Below, one piece after another: positions 33,698 to 43,983 of a stretch of DNA of 64,000 bases (positions are counted from its first letter, which is position 1; every line of letters begins with the position of its first letter). The stretch spans positions 1 through 64,000 of the forward strand of contig NW_001914916.1 of the NCBI RefSeq assembly GCF_000208925.1. The letters run 5' to 3'. This DNA comes from Entamoeba histolytica HM-1:IMSS (lineage: Eukaryota; Evosea; Mastigamoebida; Endamoebidae). The notes under the pieces were generated by a model, which was not told the origin of the DNA, did not search any database, and worked only from the letters and a program-made list of their open reading frames with translations. Position numbers and translations under genes: made by a program.

Positions 33698-34919
33698 ATG
33701 GGAATAAAAGGATTATGGGAATTAATAAAAGAGAAAGGAAGAGAAATTGAAGAGAAAGAGATTGAAGGGAAAAGAGTTGCGATAGATACAACACAGTTAA
33801 TCATTAAATATATGAAGAAGAAAGAAGATGTTAATACTTCAATGATGAAAATATTAATTCAAAGTAGAGAAAAAGGGATTTATCCAATATTTGTATTTGA
33901 TGGAAAAACAAAGACATATCTTAAAGAACGTACAATCAAAAAAAGGATGAAACAACAGAATAAAGAATATCAACGAAAGAAAGAAACACAAAGTAAAGAA
34001 ATAGATACTTTATTTGCTTCTTTTCAAAAAACTAAACCACCTTCTAATTCAACTAAAATTAATGAACAACTACTTTTCTTGATTAAAAATGATAAACATG
34101 AAGAATCTAAACTCACTCCTAATATTTCATTAATTCATTCTATTAATTCTAATCGTACTTCTATTAATCAGATTTATCATGACTCTCTTCTTGATTCTTC
34201 TTCTTCTCCTTTTCTTTTCACTCACACTCAAATTAATCATAGAATTTTAAATGGCTTTTAATGAAAGAGATGNNNNNNNNNNNNNNNNNNNNNNNNNNNN
34301 NNNNNNNNNNNNNNNNNNNNNNNNNNNNNNNNNNNNNNNNNNNNNNNNNNNNNNNNNNNNNNNNNNNNNNNNAATAAATATTCCATATATAATTGCACCA
34401 GGTGAAGCTGAAGCACAATGCTATCAACTTGAACATGATGGTTTATGTGATTATATTGCAACTAATGATAGTGACATCTTTGTTTATGGTGCTAAGAATG
34501 TCATTACTAACTTATTCACTTCTTCTCATCCTATTTTATATTCTGCTTCAACTTTTGACTATTCTCTTGACCAGATTCGCCTCTACTCACTTCTTGTTCC
34601 TTCTGACTATTCTAACGGCTTTCCTAATGTCGGTCCAATTACTGCTAAACACATCATTACCTCTTGTCACTCAATCAATGACTTCCTTATCTCTCTTTCC
34701 TCTCACTCTTCTCCTCTTCTCTCTTCTCTCAACTCCCATCTTCCTCCTCACTTCCCTGACCCCTTAATTCTTTCTCAATTCTCTTCTCCTAATGTCCTTC
34801 TTTCTCCTTCTCTTCCTCTCTCCCCTCTTCCTTCTCTTTCTTCTCTTTTTCTTTATTCTAAACATTCTCTACATTGGTCTTCTTCTCTTCTTCTTCGTTA
34901 TTTCCCTTCTTTTATTTAG
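33698..34919 (+). pseudogene. XPG/Rad2-family nuclease gene, copy 1: gapped and frameshifted
   Basis: The first 187 codons (33698-34258) and the last about 181 (34374-34916) encode exactly the same residues as the complete gene at 47429-49411. One extra A in the TTTTAATGAAAG run near 34257-34263 (TTTTATGAAAG in the other copy) causes a frameshift and an immediate TAA. The gap begins nine bases later. About 863 bases of the intact copy fall in the gap. Either this is a genuine young pseudogene or the extra base is a consensus error at the gap edge. The catalytic acidic residues are present on both sides. Confidence 0.8.
34273..34372. other. 100-N assembly gap within XPG copy 1
   Basis: Exactly 100 N. 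By comparison with the complete copy, the missing sequence corresponds to 47976-48838, about 863 bases, which includes the 21-bp tandem repeats and the Glu/Lys-rich spacer. Confidence 0.95.
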
Positions 34920-35129
34920 CTAGATGTGGCTTACGTTTTGTTTTTTGAAACGGGATTTTTATTCAAATAATTCACTTATTGAGGTATAAATATTTTTTTT
35001 GTTTTTTAACATAGTTTTTTGTAATAAAGTTATAATAAAGTATATTTATCTCTAAAAACAAGAAAGTAATGACGAAAGAAAAATTTAAAACATTAAAGGA
35101 TTAAACTTAAAAGATAAATAAATAATTTG

Positions 35130-36737
35130 ATGGGAGATGACCTTGAATTAGAGTTTAACCCTGGCGATGTTGAAATACCATTGCTTGTTCGCTCTGAATT
35201 TTTTCAACCTTTAATTCAACAGGAAGGTGGTATTGTTCATTTACCGTATGACACATTAAGAATGATTGCAAGTAACTTAGATTATGACTCATTTGTAAAT
35301 TTTACGTCAACATGTAAAACATTAAATTCACTTGAAAAAGATGCGGAGGTAGTTCGTTCAGTTTGCGGTATTGCTGATACAAGCACTTCTATTGACAGTT
35401 GTATTGACTCAATTAAAAATAAAAAAGAGATTGCAAAGACACAGCGTGAACGGTTATTAAAACAGAAAAAGGAAAGAAAAGAAGAGTTTATTTTTGAAAC
35501 TGTGTTATGTCAAAGACGATGTTCTTCTAATATCCTTTTTGAAAGTGTTGCATTAGCTTTTATTTTTATTTCTATGATTATTGGTCCATTATCTGCGGAT
35601 AGATCAATTGATGTTTCAATGAAAGTTGTTGGATGGTTAATGTTAATTCCAACTATTTTCTATGGTATTTTACCACATTTCTTGTGGTGTTGGGGATGTA
35701 TGACTTTTGTAAAAAATGATATGGTAAATGAAAATCGGGATGTTAAAGTGTATGGTGGAGCTTATGATTATTTTAATCAGTTATGGTTATGGTCGAATAA
35801 AGGTGGTTTTAGACATTCAAAATTTAGCATTATTATTTATTCATGGGTTTTATTTATGTTATGGTGTTATGATATTATAAACTTTGGGTATGTATTTATA
35901 CCAATTATAATATACTGTTTGTTATATCCATGCATTGGTATCATTGATTGTAATCCCTATCAAAAGGAGGATTGTAAGTGTGCTATTAGTGGATGGAGAT
36001 GTTTAATGTATGGACCAACAACATTTTTATTATTTATTGGTTTTTTCTTAGTGATGTTAAGATGTTTTTCAGTTATAGAAGGATATTATACTCTTTGTGT
36101 TCTTCCTATTATTATAGCCGCAATTTTGTATCCAGTTTTGTACTGTTGTAAATGTTGTTGTGATGTTGAAGCAAGTTCTTGTTCTTGTAATGATAGTTTT
36201 ATTAAACATTTCCAAATCTATGATACTAAAAAATATGAGAGTGAGTCTGTAATGGCAGCAGTATTTTGTATTGAATGGTGGTTAGTTATGCCAGGGATAA
36301 TTATATTTGTAATATTGATATCAGTTTTATTGGATGGGTATGCAGATTGGTCATTTTCATTAGTATTTTTGCCTGCATGGTATGTCTTTGGTTTTTATAT
36401 TATAGTAACCCAACTCACTGTTTTTATTACTGAGTGTAGATTTAAAGGGGCGTTTCAGTGTTGTCCTAAGTTATTCCCAAATAATTATAATATAATGAGA
36501 CACATGTGTTGTATTGAATGTACCTCTGATGGATGTTCCGAATTTCTCAGTTGTTGTAGTCCATGTTGTGAATGGTGTTGTAGTAATTGTTGCAATGACT
36601 GTGAGTGTTGCGAGAATTTCTGTGAATGGTATTGTGAGAATTGTTGTTGTTGTTTTGATGAAATGTGCAGTTTTCTTTCAAGTTGTTGTGATTGTTTCTG
36701 TGACTTTCTTTGTGATACCTTGTGTTGTTGTTGTTAA
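35130..36737 (+). CDS. F-box, multi-pass membrane protein with an extreme Cys-rich tail
   Basis: 535 residues from the ATG at 35130. Residues 35-75 form an F-box (VHLPYDTLRMIASNLDYDSFVNFTSTCKTLNSL), which normally recruits SKP1. A charged helix (KKEIAKTQRERLLKQKKERKEEF split over two short stretches) follows. Then come about eight hydrophobic segments from residue 138 to 440, interrupted by a small Cys cluster near 345. The last 77 residues contain about 31 Cys in CC and CCCC groups, ending DTLCCCC. No known family combines these parts. The tail could be multiply palmitoylated or bind metal. A membrane-tethered SCF adaptor is conceivable but speculative. Confidence 0.65.
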   Translation: MGDDLELEFNPGDVEIPLLVRSEFFQPLIQQEGGIVHLPYDTLRMIASNLDYDSFVNFTSTCKTLNSLEKDAEVVRSVCGIADTSTSIDSCIDSIKNKKEIAKTQRERLLKQKKERKEEFIFETVLCQRRCSSNILFESVALAFIFISMIIGPLSADRSIDVSMKVVGWLMLIPTIFYGILPHFLWCWGCMTFVKNDMVNENRDVKVYGGAYDYFNQLWLWSNKGGFRHSKFSIIIYSWVLFMLWCYDIINFGYVFIPIIIYCLLYPCIGIIDCNPYQKEDCKCAISGWRCLMYGPTTFLLFIGFFLVMLRCFSVIEGYYTLCVLPIIIAAILYPVLYCCKCCCDVEASSCSCNDSFIKHFQIYDTKKYESESVMAAVFCIEWWLVMPGIIIFVILISVLLDGYADWSFSLVFLPAWYVFGFYIIVTQLTVFITECRFKGAFQCCPKLFPNNYNIMRHMCCIECTSDGCSEFLSCCSPCCEWCCSNCCNDCECCENFCEWYCENCCCCFDEMCSFLSSCCDCFCDFLCDTLCCCC

Positions 36738-36864
36738 GTCACTACTTTTCAGAGTTTTATTATTTTGTTCATTAGAGTTGAAACAATAAAATGAGTATTG
36801 AAAAAGAAAGATTCATTATTTTTTAATTCATTTTCTTTAGAGAAAAACTAAAAAATTAAATTAA

Positions 36865-37221
36865 ATGCAATCAAACTCTGTAAAAGTAGAAAAATTAATT
36901 GAATCAACTACAAGTTGGGATGGTACTTCATTACCAAGTTATCCAGATGGTCAACCAAAAATTAGTGTTATGAAAATTATTATCCCACCCCATACTCACT
37001 TAGAAAAGCATCACCATCTTGTTATTAATGCAGGTGTTATAATTAAAGGAGAATTAACAGTTATTCTTGAAAATGGAAAAGAACAAGTATTTTCCGAAGG
37101 AGAGGCTATTATTGAAGTAGTTGGTAAAATTCATTATGGAGAAAACAGAACTGATGAAAATGTTATTTTGTTAATGTTTTATGCAGGGAATGAAACTCTT
37201 CCATTGACTGAACAACAATAA
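36865..37221 (+). CDS. Small cupin-domain protein
   Basis: 118 residues, essentially a single cupin barrel. Motif 1 is IPPHTHLEKHHHLVINAGVI (about residues 42-61), with the clustered His ligands for a metal, then KGELTVILENGKEQVFSEGEAI. Motif 2 is GKIHYGENRTDENVILLMFYAG, with a His and the conserved Asn. Such single-domain cupins in Entamoeba are most like bacterial proteins, so lateral acquisition is possible. Substrate cannot be told from sequence. 127 bases after the F-box gene and 112 before TGS1, same strand. Confidence 0.8.
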   Translation: MQSNSVKVEKLIESTTSWDGTSLPSYPDGQPKISVMKIIIPPHTHLEKHHHLVINAGVIIKGELTVILENGKEQVFSEGEAIIEVVGKIHYGENRTDENVILLMFYAGNETLPLTEQQ

Positions 37222-37333
37222 ACCAAGAAAAAAGAGAGAATTTTAAATAATCTTCTATTTTTGATTAATTTTATTATAAGTATAGTTTTATATTAATTTA
37301 ATAATAGAACTAATAATCTTCTGAAGGTTCATA

Positions 37334-37966
37334 ATGAGTATTCAACATTATTATAAACAACGATATCAATTATTCTCTTTGTATGATAAAGGTATTTTGA
37401 TGGATGAAGAGGCTTGGTATTCTGTAACCCCTGAATCTATTGCAAAACATATTGCTCAAAGAGTTCAACAACGATTATTTTTTTTAAATAAACCTATAAA
37501 AGTATTGGATCTTTTTTGTTGTGTTGGGGGAGATTCTATTCAACAAGCAGTAGCTGGAAGTTATGTCACATCTGTAGATTTTGATCCAATTAAATTAGAA
37601 TTACTTGAACATAATGCACAAATTTATGGTGTTGCTAATAAAATTAAAACAGTTAATGAAGATGCCTTTACGTTTATTAAAAGAGTAAATGAAGCTGATT
37701 TTGATGTTATTTTGATTGCACCACCTTGGGGAGGACCAACAAAATGTAGAAATAAACGGTCTCTAAATCAGTTATTTGATGGGTTGCAACAGTTATATCA
37801 AACTTGTGTTAATAAATGTCCAAATGTTATTCTTTATTTACCTAAGGATATGGACCCCCAAGACATTATCACTCAAATAGACTTTCCATTTGAAAGAGTT
37901 GAATATTCTTTTGGAGACCATAAAGTGATGCAAGTATTATTGACAGGGGCTCTGATTGTTAATTGA
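37334..37966 (+). CDS. TGS1: Trimethylguanosine synthase (TGS1-like RNA cap methyltransferase)
   Basis: 210 residues, a minimal catalytic-domain form like the short protist enzymes. The family signature RYQLFSLYDKGILMDEEAWY then SVTPESIAKHIAQR covers residues 10-43. SAM-binding motif I is VLDLFCCVGGDSIQ (about residues 58-71), followed by an acidic residue in VDFDPIKLELLEHNA. The catalytic strand is IAPPWGGP (about 132-139), whose Trp stacks on the m7G cap in the human enzyme. It converts m7G caps of snRNA and snoRNA to 2,2,7-trimethylguanosine in the nucleus or cytosol. Some protist TGS enzymes stop at dimethylguanosine; sequence alone does not decide. Confidence 0.9.
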   Translation: MSIQHYYKQRYQLFSLYDKGILMDEEAWYSVTPESIAKHIAQRVQQRLFFLNKPIKVLDLFCCVGGDSIQQAVAGSYVTSVDFDPIKLELLEHNAQIYGVANKIKTVNEDAFTFIKRVNEADFDVILIAPPWGGPTKCRNKRSLNQLFDGLQQLYQTCVNKCPNVILYLPKDMDPQDIITQIDFPFERVEYSFGDHKVMQVLLTGALIVN

Positions 37967-38537
37967 ATTTATGTGTGAATAATGTTTACTTCATTTTATT
38001 CATAAAATGAATGAATTGTCCTATGCCTTCTCATCTCAAGAAGTTTCTTATAATTCTCAATTATGTGAATGTTGTAATCCATGTTGTTTACTTTTATTGA
38101 TGACTTGACTAAATCCACTAATACTATATCTTCCTTCTTGATGCTGAAAGAACTTTATCTGTATAACTTAATACTTAATAATAAGTCAAAATATTATTCT
38201 TGGAAAAATCATACATATTCACGTTAGTAATTATCAAAACTATTTCCAAAGAGCTATATTAATGAAGATGACCCATTTCCATATTCTAAGTTTTTGTTTG
38301 GTTAGGACAGTCTCTTAAAAAAAAACTGAATAAGAAACCATGGGTATTTAAGTATTTATAACAAGAACAATGTAACAAATTTAAAATGTGTATAAAATAA
38401 TAAAAAGTAATAAACGGTTTAAAAGAATTATATGTAATTTACCATCAAAGGATATAATACGAATAATAAAAGAAGTTTGGTATTAAACAAATTAATTTCA
38501 TATGAACTAGAAATAATTAATAATAAAAATTATTATA
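37967..38537. other. Spacer with a possible gene remnant
   Basis: 571 bases. The left third is more coding-like than the rest (see the fragment at 37996-38164). The remainder is AT-rich with no frame and leads into the SAM hydrolase start. Confidence 0.5.
37996..38164 (-). pseudogene. Possible decayed coding fragment
   Basis: On the minus strand a 50-odd-codon frame, with no start of its own, reads SSFSIKKEDIVLVDLVKSSI and later ENYKKLLEMRRHRTIHSFYE before a stop at 37996-37998. Composition is coding-like, but nothing upstream joins to it in frame. The plus strand also shows short open pieces with a CCNPCC motif. No family recognised; it may be chance. Confidence 0.2.
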
Positions 38538-39284
38538 ATGAAAACTATTGCACTACTCACTGACTTTGGATATGGAGAATATGTTGGAATTATGAAAGGA
38601 GTTATTGCAAACCATTGTCCATGTTTAGTTAATGTTATTGATATTAGCCATGACATTTATCCACAAAGTATTTTACAAGCCTCATGGATTTTAAGTACTG
38701 CTATTCCTTATTTTCCAGATAACACAGTGTTTGTTGCTGTTGTTGATCCAGGAGTAGGTGGAGATAGGAATGCAGTATTAATTAAAACGAAAACCATTAC
38801 ATTAATTGGACCAAATAATGGTATTTTTACTCATTCATTACAACGTTGTAACTTAGAAATAGAACATGTTTATGTTTTAAATGTTCAAAACGCATCATCA
38901 ACTTTTCATGGAAGAGATGTCTTTTCATTAAATGCTGCTCGATTTGTTTTTGATGGTTCAATTAATGGAATCGAGTCTAATGAAAAAATATATCAATTTC
39001 CTTTAGTCAAAACAAAAAATATTGTTACTATTGTCTCTATTGACCATTTTGGAAATATTATTTCTGATCAAGAAGGTGATTACAATTCAATTCAATACAT
39101 TCAAACTCAGAATAAAAGAGAACCAATTCATTTTGTTTGTACTTATGAAGAAGGTGCAAAAAAAGGATATTTTCTCATTGGATTAATTGGAAGTAATAAA
39201 ACCTTTGAAATATCAATTGTAAATGGAAATGCTCAACACTATCTTAATGTTCATATTGGGGATCAAATAAAATTAATCTTTTAG
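38538..39284 (+). CDS. S-adenosylmethionine hydrolase / hydroxide adenosyltransferase (DUF62 family)
   Basis: 248 residues covering both domains of the family. Signatures are IALLTDFGYGEYVGIMKGVI (residues 4-23), VDPGVGGDRNAV (about 74-85), GPNNGIF (about 95-101) and TFHGRDVFSLNAARFV (about 124-139). The conserved Asp of TDFG, Arg of the GGDR segment and His of FHGRD match the Asp-Arg-His set that activates water. The C-terminal domain has SIDHFGNIISD. Family members hydrolyse SAM to adenosine and methionine or, with halide, form the 5'-halo-adenosine. This family is common in bacteria and archaea and rare in eukaryotes, which suggests lateral transfer. Preceded by 570 bases without a gene. 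Confidence 0.9.
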   Translation: MKTIALLTDFGYGEYVGIMKGVIANHCPCLVNVIDISHDIYPQSILQASWILSTAIPYFPDNTVFVAVVDPGVGGDRNAVLIKTKTITLIGPNNGIFTHSLQRCNLEIEHVYVLNVQNASSTFHGRDVFSLNAARFVFDGSINGIESNEKIYQFPLVKTKNIVTIVSIDHFGNIISDQEGDYNSIQYIQTQNKREPIHFVCTYEEGAKKGYFLIGLIGSNKTFEISIVNGNAQHYLNVHIGDQIKLIF

Positions 39285-42159
39285 TCTTTTTGGTTTTTTT
39301 TAGAGTTTCACCTAGACAGTCGTTAAAGAAGAGATTCATAAGTTATAAACATTCATTTTAATAATAAAGTGGGAAATTTAAGAAATTAAGGGGAAAGACA
39401 TTTAATAAAATTGAATAATTCCTAATTAACACTTAAATACTTTTTTATTGTTAAAATTAAATTATTGAAGACTATTTTATGTTAATGAAATGTCATAATA
39501 AACACTTTTCATAGATTTTAATTAAATGAAAATATTGATATAAAATATCATATTAACAATTAAGTCTAACTTGTATAAACAAAAATATTTATTGTTATTA
39601 TAAAACAATAACCTGTTTTATCATTTACTTAGATTTAATCAATTAAAATGAGATTATTCTTTTAATTAAAAAATAAATCAAGATATTTTGATTGATAAAT
39701 AATACTCTTATTTTTATTTTATTTTTAGAATATATCCAAAGTGGAATAATAATAACTGTTAATAAACACAGAAATGATTTATTGACAAATTTTATTCTCA
39801 TTATTTTTGTTTAAATGGGTAAAGTAACAATAATTCTAAATTATAACTATTGTTTGAATAGGAAACAATTAAAACTTTTCTATAATATTAGTATTATAAA
39901 AATATAAAATTATGTATCAAAGTGGGATTAGATTTAAGAATTATTAAATGTTACTATAATGGATTATTCTTAATACATTATAGTATTAACAACTTAATAA
40001 ATATATTAAGAATTAAATAATAAAATTTTTTAAATGCTAAAATTATCTTATAATTTATTGTGTTTTTCAATATAAATTAAATAATTAAGAAACTAAAAAA
40101 GAGTTTAGTAATGACAAATATTCAGATATTGAATAAATAATACATAGTAAAAAAGTGTAAATATTAATATCATATAAATTAGTAAATGAAAGTTTTATAT
40201 TTTTTATTAAATTTTATAAAATTTAAATATAGTACATAATGTTCAATTTGAATAGTTATAGTGTAGTTTATATGAAAAATCATATTTAATCATTTTTATA
40301 TAAAAATATTCCAAAGGAGATTTATAACTGTTATAATTGAGTCACAAATTTTATTTATGAAACTAATTTTCAATTTTGGATGTGCCTATCATTTCTTCAC
40401 CTGATAATTTTCTTGAACAACCTATATCTTAAAGAAACATAGAAAGCATAAACTATAGGTATTGAAAAAAAGAGTGATGAGTAGTAATAATACTTAAATT
40501 TTTTACGACATTCTTCATTTTAAAATTCTAAATTGTAGCTAAAAATTTAAACTTATAAATTCCATAAATTTTCTTATTTAAATAAATAATATCAAACTTT
40601 TATTATGATACTACTATTGTTTGGGTTCATTCTAGTAATAAAATTAATATAATTGCCTAAAGGCTAAACGTTATTTTTTAGGTTCAACTCTAATATTGAA
40701 ACAAGTTAATAAAATAGATTAGTAAAAACACAATCAAAAATATGATCTTCTCAAACAAAGAAATTTAAAAGATGCTAATAGTTTTAAGAAACTTAAAGAG
40801 TGTGAAAATAAGTTACTAAAAAAAACATAAGAAAGAATAGAAAGAATATAAAAAATCTATATAATTTAATTTGTATGTAATAAAAACTTTAAATATATTT
40901 TTGTTTTATATTTGAGGTAATATTTAAAAAAAAAAGGAATGAAAACCATTGAAAAACTTTTGTTATACGGTTATATAACATCATATTATAGGAATTTTTG
41001 CATTTTTATTGATAAATAATAAAAAAAAACAAAATTTAAATAGATTTATATTTCGATTTTGTTAAAATTAATAAAATAAAACTATAAAAATTTCAAATAG
41101 TATAAGTTGTTAAAAATAGAAATATATTTATTTAGCTATTAACATAAATTAAAGATCTTTTAACAAATGAATAAAAGAGGTCAATTATTAGATATATCCA
41201 TAATTGGATTTTCTTCATATTGAGAAGTGATTATTGCAGTTTCTTCAATATGCTCTATTGATGTAATAGAGTTAAAGATCTTTTAACAAATGAATAAAGA
41301 AAAGGAATTTCTTTTTATTTTTCAAGTTTGCATTATTTATAATGAAACAACTCATTATAAAGAAGATTTTATAACAACAAAAAATAATAACGGTTATGTT
41401 TCAATAACGTTATGAATAATTTCATATGAGATATTAATTATTTTTTAAATAAATTATTAAGGGTTATAAGGAGAGAATAATAATTACTTTAAATTTAATA
41501 GGGAATTAAAGAGAATCATTAGACTAAGACATAAAAGTTTATTAAAGAATAAGCTTCATATCAAAAAGGATTCATACAAGGATTGATACTTTCATACATA
41601 GGAGTAATAAATAGATTAAACTAATTGATTGAATTTTTAGTTATTCGTAATAACTCTTCTATTTTTATCGTTATCAAATAAAAAATGACTTAATTCTTTT
41701 CCTATTTTTTCATAACTTCTTGAATGTTATTGACTTGTTTTAATTTATTTTAATAAAAAGAATTGCATGATAGTAAATAAACAGAAAATGAATATCATAA
41801 ATACATGAAATATGTGGTTTGTTCTTAAAAATTACAACCTATTCATTTGTTTCGGAGAAACAAACTGAGTCTCATAAAAAGAAAATAATAACAAAAGAAG
41901 AAAAATAAAAATTTTACGAACATTCTTATTGCAAAGAGAAGGAAGATAAGAAAAATATATTTTTGAGAGAAGTTAGTATTTATAGATAAACCTCTTCGTT
42001 TTATCAAATGTTCAGGTATTAACTGACATAAATTTCCATAATAAATTAAAATAAGATATAGTTGTTAGAAACTATTTAAAATACTCCTTCTTAAAAACAT
42101 AGATTCTTTGGTTAGTAATTCTCATAGACCCTTTATATATCTCGAAAATAATAAATATC
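39285..42159. other. 2.9 kb AT-rich spacer upstream of the first RasGEF gene
   Basis: No coding frame. It contains the small retroposon copy B at 41149-41298. A slightly GC-richer patch at about 40375-40470 was examined on both strands and holds nothing I recognise. Confidence 0.6.
41149..41298 (-). mobile_element. Small structured retroposon, copy B, with 27-bp target-site duplication
   Basis: The 27 bases at 41149-41175 recur exactly at 41272-41298. Between them is a 96-base element whose 94 bases at 41178-41271 align without gaps to copy A. The terminal hairpin is kept (CTCTATT at 41253-41259 with AATAGAG at 41265-41271), as is a small ATCC/GGAT stem. It is the shortest of the three copies, beginning exactly at the hairpin on the inferred minus strand. 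Non-coding. Confidence 0.75.
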
Positions 42160-43983
42160 ATGTCTATTTCTGCAAAGGATATTTCACCAAGGTATTGCTT
42201 AGTAGCTGGTATTGATAATATAAGTTTTAGTCAATTGGATATGACTATAGAAGAATATAGTACTAATCATCATTCGAAAATGTATTCTCCATCAATTTCA
42301 CCAACGTTATCAAAATCTTTTAAAGAAGAAGCTACAAGTCTTAAGAAGAAAAAACGATTAAGTGGATTGTCTTCATTATTTGTTAAAAGAAAACCTGACC
42401 GTTCTGTAACCCCACCAAATAGAATTGAACAACAACGAATGGTTATTAATTTATTAAAGAATACTTGTGACAAATACAAAAGTGTAATAGATTTAGTAAA
42501 AAAATGGAAATTTGTTGTTGTAGAAAACATTGACATTTGGGAATTTACAGACGATAGAATGGTTTTTTGGAGACAAGACAGACTAAATAGAGAAATTATT
42601 ATATTAATAACAAATCTTGTTATTGAAAAGAAAATGCCATTAAATTACGCACAAACTATTTTATTTGGAGAAGGAGAAGAGATAGGTGAAAGAGAAACAA
42701 CTTTACTTAATTCACTTCTTCAAAATCATGAAAAGATTTTTGATACACAAGGAGATCCATTCTTTAGTAATGATGGAAATATTTTAACTATTTCACCAAA
42801 AAAATTATTTGAAGGAGCACTAGATATTTATGAAGTTCATGGACTTCTTCCATTATTTACAAAAATATATCAATTTGTTGGGAAAGAAAAATTGTTTTTA
42901 GAATGGTGTTGTGAAATTGCAAAAAAAATAGAAAGTTATGCAACACAATATGGAGAAATACACTGTGTTCATTTGAAAAGAAAAATTTTAGAAATACTTG
43001 TTAAAAATTTTTTGGAAACTTTAGATGAGGAATTACCATTAAATGTTAAAGATGATTTGAGAAATTGTTTTAATAATTGTCATTATAGTAGGACTATTAG
43101 AAATTATGTTCTTAATTTATTTGGAGAAAAGTTTAATGAAGAAGTTGATATTAGTTCACCAGTTTCAATAATAGTTACAGATAAAGATAGTTTGGTTCTG
43201 AAGAAAGAAAAAAAAACACCAAGAAATAAACACACATCAAAAAGTCATATTTATAAATCAACAAAAGGATCTCCTCATGATTCATTAAAAGAACCAATTG
43301 GAGATGATCCATATATAAGTTATGTTACAGATGAAAAGAGTATTGTAAATGTTTATGTTGATAATATATTAACTATTCACCCTCAAATACTTGCACAACA
43401 ATTAACAGTTTATGATTCATTTAATTTTGAAAAACTTAAAATTTGTGAATTTAATGAAAAAGAATTAACACATACATTTGTTTCATATCAAAAAAGATTA
43501 GATGTAATTATTTTATTAATAAAAAAATTAATAACTGATCAAAGTTCTCTTCAATATTTTATTACAGTTTCAAAAGAATGTTTAGTAATTAATGAATTTA
43601 ATCTGTCTCATATTATTAAAATAACTGTTGATGAAAAAATGAAAGAACTAAAATTAAATGAGTCACAATTAAATAGTAATTCTTTAGATGCTTATAGACA
43701 AATTAATGAATTATTCTCTTCTGTTAAAAATTATAATAATTATAAAAAAGAATTAAATTCATTAATTTCAATAACACCAAGAATACCAGTATATTCATTT
43801 TGGATTAATGATATGAATGGGTTTGAAATATCTTCAATTCATGATGATCCTTTTGGAATGGTAGATTTTCAAATTTTGACAGATATTGCAGACTATGTTA
43901 ATTTAATGACGGTAGCTCAAAAAATTCCTTTCCCTTATTCTGTTAATCCTTGTTTCCAATTTTTCTTTCATTCGTTACTCTAA
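42160..43983 (+). CDS. RasGEF-domain protein, first of two paralogs
   Basis: 607 residues. A basic, Ser-rich N terminus (to about residue 90) is followed by a RasGEF-N-like helical region (about 95-330). A Lys-rich linker then leads into a RasGEF (CDC25) catalytic domain from about residue 405: IHPQILAQQLTVYDSFNFEK (the start helix), FITVSKECLVINEFNLSHII, then an IPVYSFWINDMNGF strand-helix, ending FQFFFHSLL. It should load GTP on a Ras- or Rap-like GTPase in the cytosol or at membranes. The catalytic domain is divergent, so activity is inferred. The protein is collinear with the one encoded at 45253-47064. Confidence 0.78.
   Translation: MSISAKDISPRYCLVAGIDNISFSQLDMTIEEYSTNHHSKMYSPSISPTLSKSFKEEATSLKKKKRLSGLSSLFVKRKPDRSVTPPNRIEQQRMVINLLKNTCDKYKSVIDLVKKWKFVVVENIDIWEFTDDRMVFWRQDRLNREIIILITNLVIEKKMPLNYAQTILFGEGEEIGERETTLLNSLLQNHEKIFDTQGDPFFSNDGNILTISPKKLFEGALDIYEVHGLLPLFTKIYQFVGKEKLFLEWCCEIAKKIESYATQYGEIHCVHLKRKILEILVKNFLETLDEELPLNVKDDLRNCFNNCHYSRTIRNYVLNLFGEKFNEEVDISSPVSIIVTDKDSLVLKKEKKTPRNKHTSKSHIYKSTKGSPHDSLKEPIGDDPYISYVTDEKSIVNVYVDNILTIHPQILAQQLTVYDSFNFEKLKICEFNEKELTHTFVSYQKRLDVIILLIKKLITDQSSLQYFITVSKECLVINEFNLSHIIKITVDEKMKELKLNESQLNSNSLDAYRQINELFSSVKNYNNYKKELNSLISITPRIPVYSFWINDMNGFEISSIHDDPFGMVDFQILTDIADYVNLMTVAQKIPFPYSVNPCFQFFFHSLL

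Larger units (their letters stand above)
33634..34934 (+). repeat. Inverted segmental duplication, copy 1 (XPG gene region)
   Basis: This segment matches 47414-49487 on the opposite strand. Homology starts in a purine-rich leader about 60 bases before the ATG and stops about 15 bases after the stop codon, in GATGTGGCTTAC; both flanks then differ. The coding parts that can be compared give identical proteins. The leader differs by one extra AGAAATAAAAGAACT-type unit in the other copy. The middle is replaced by 100 N here. Confidence 0.9.
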
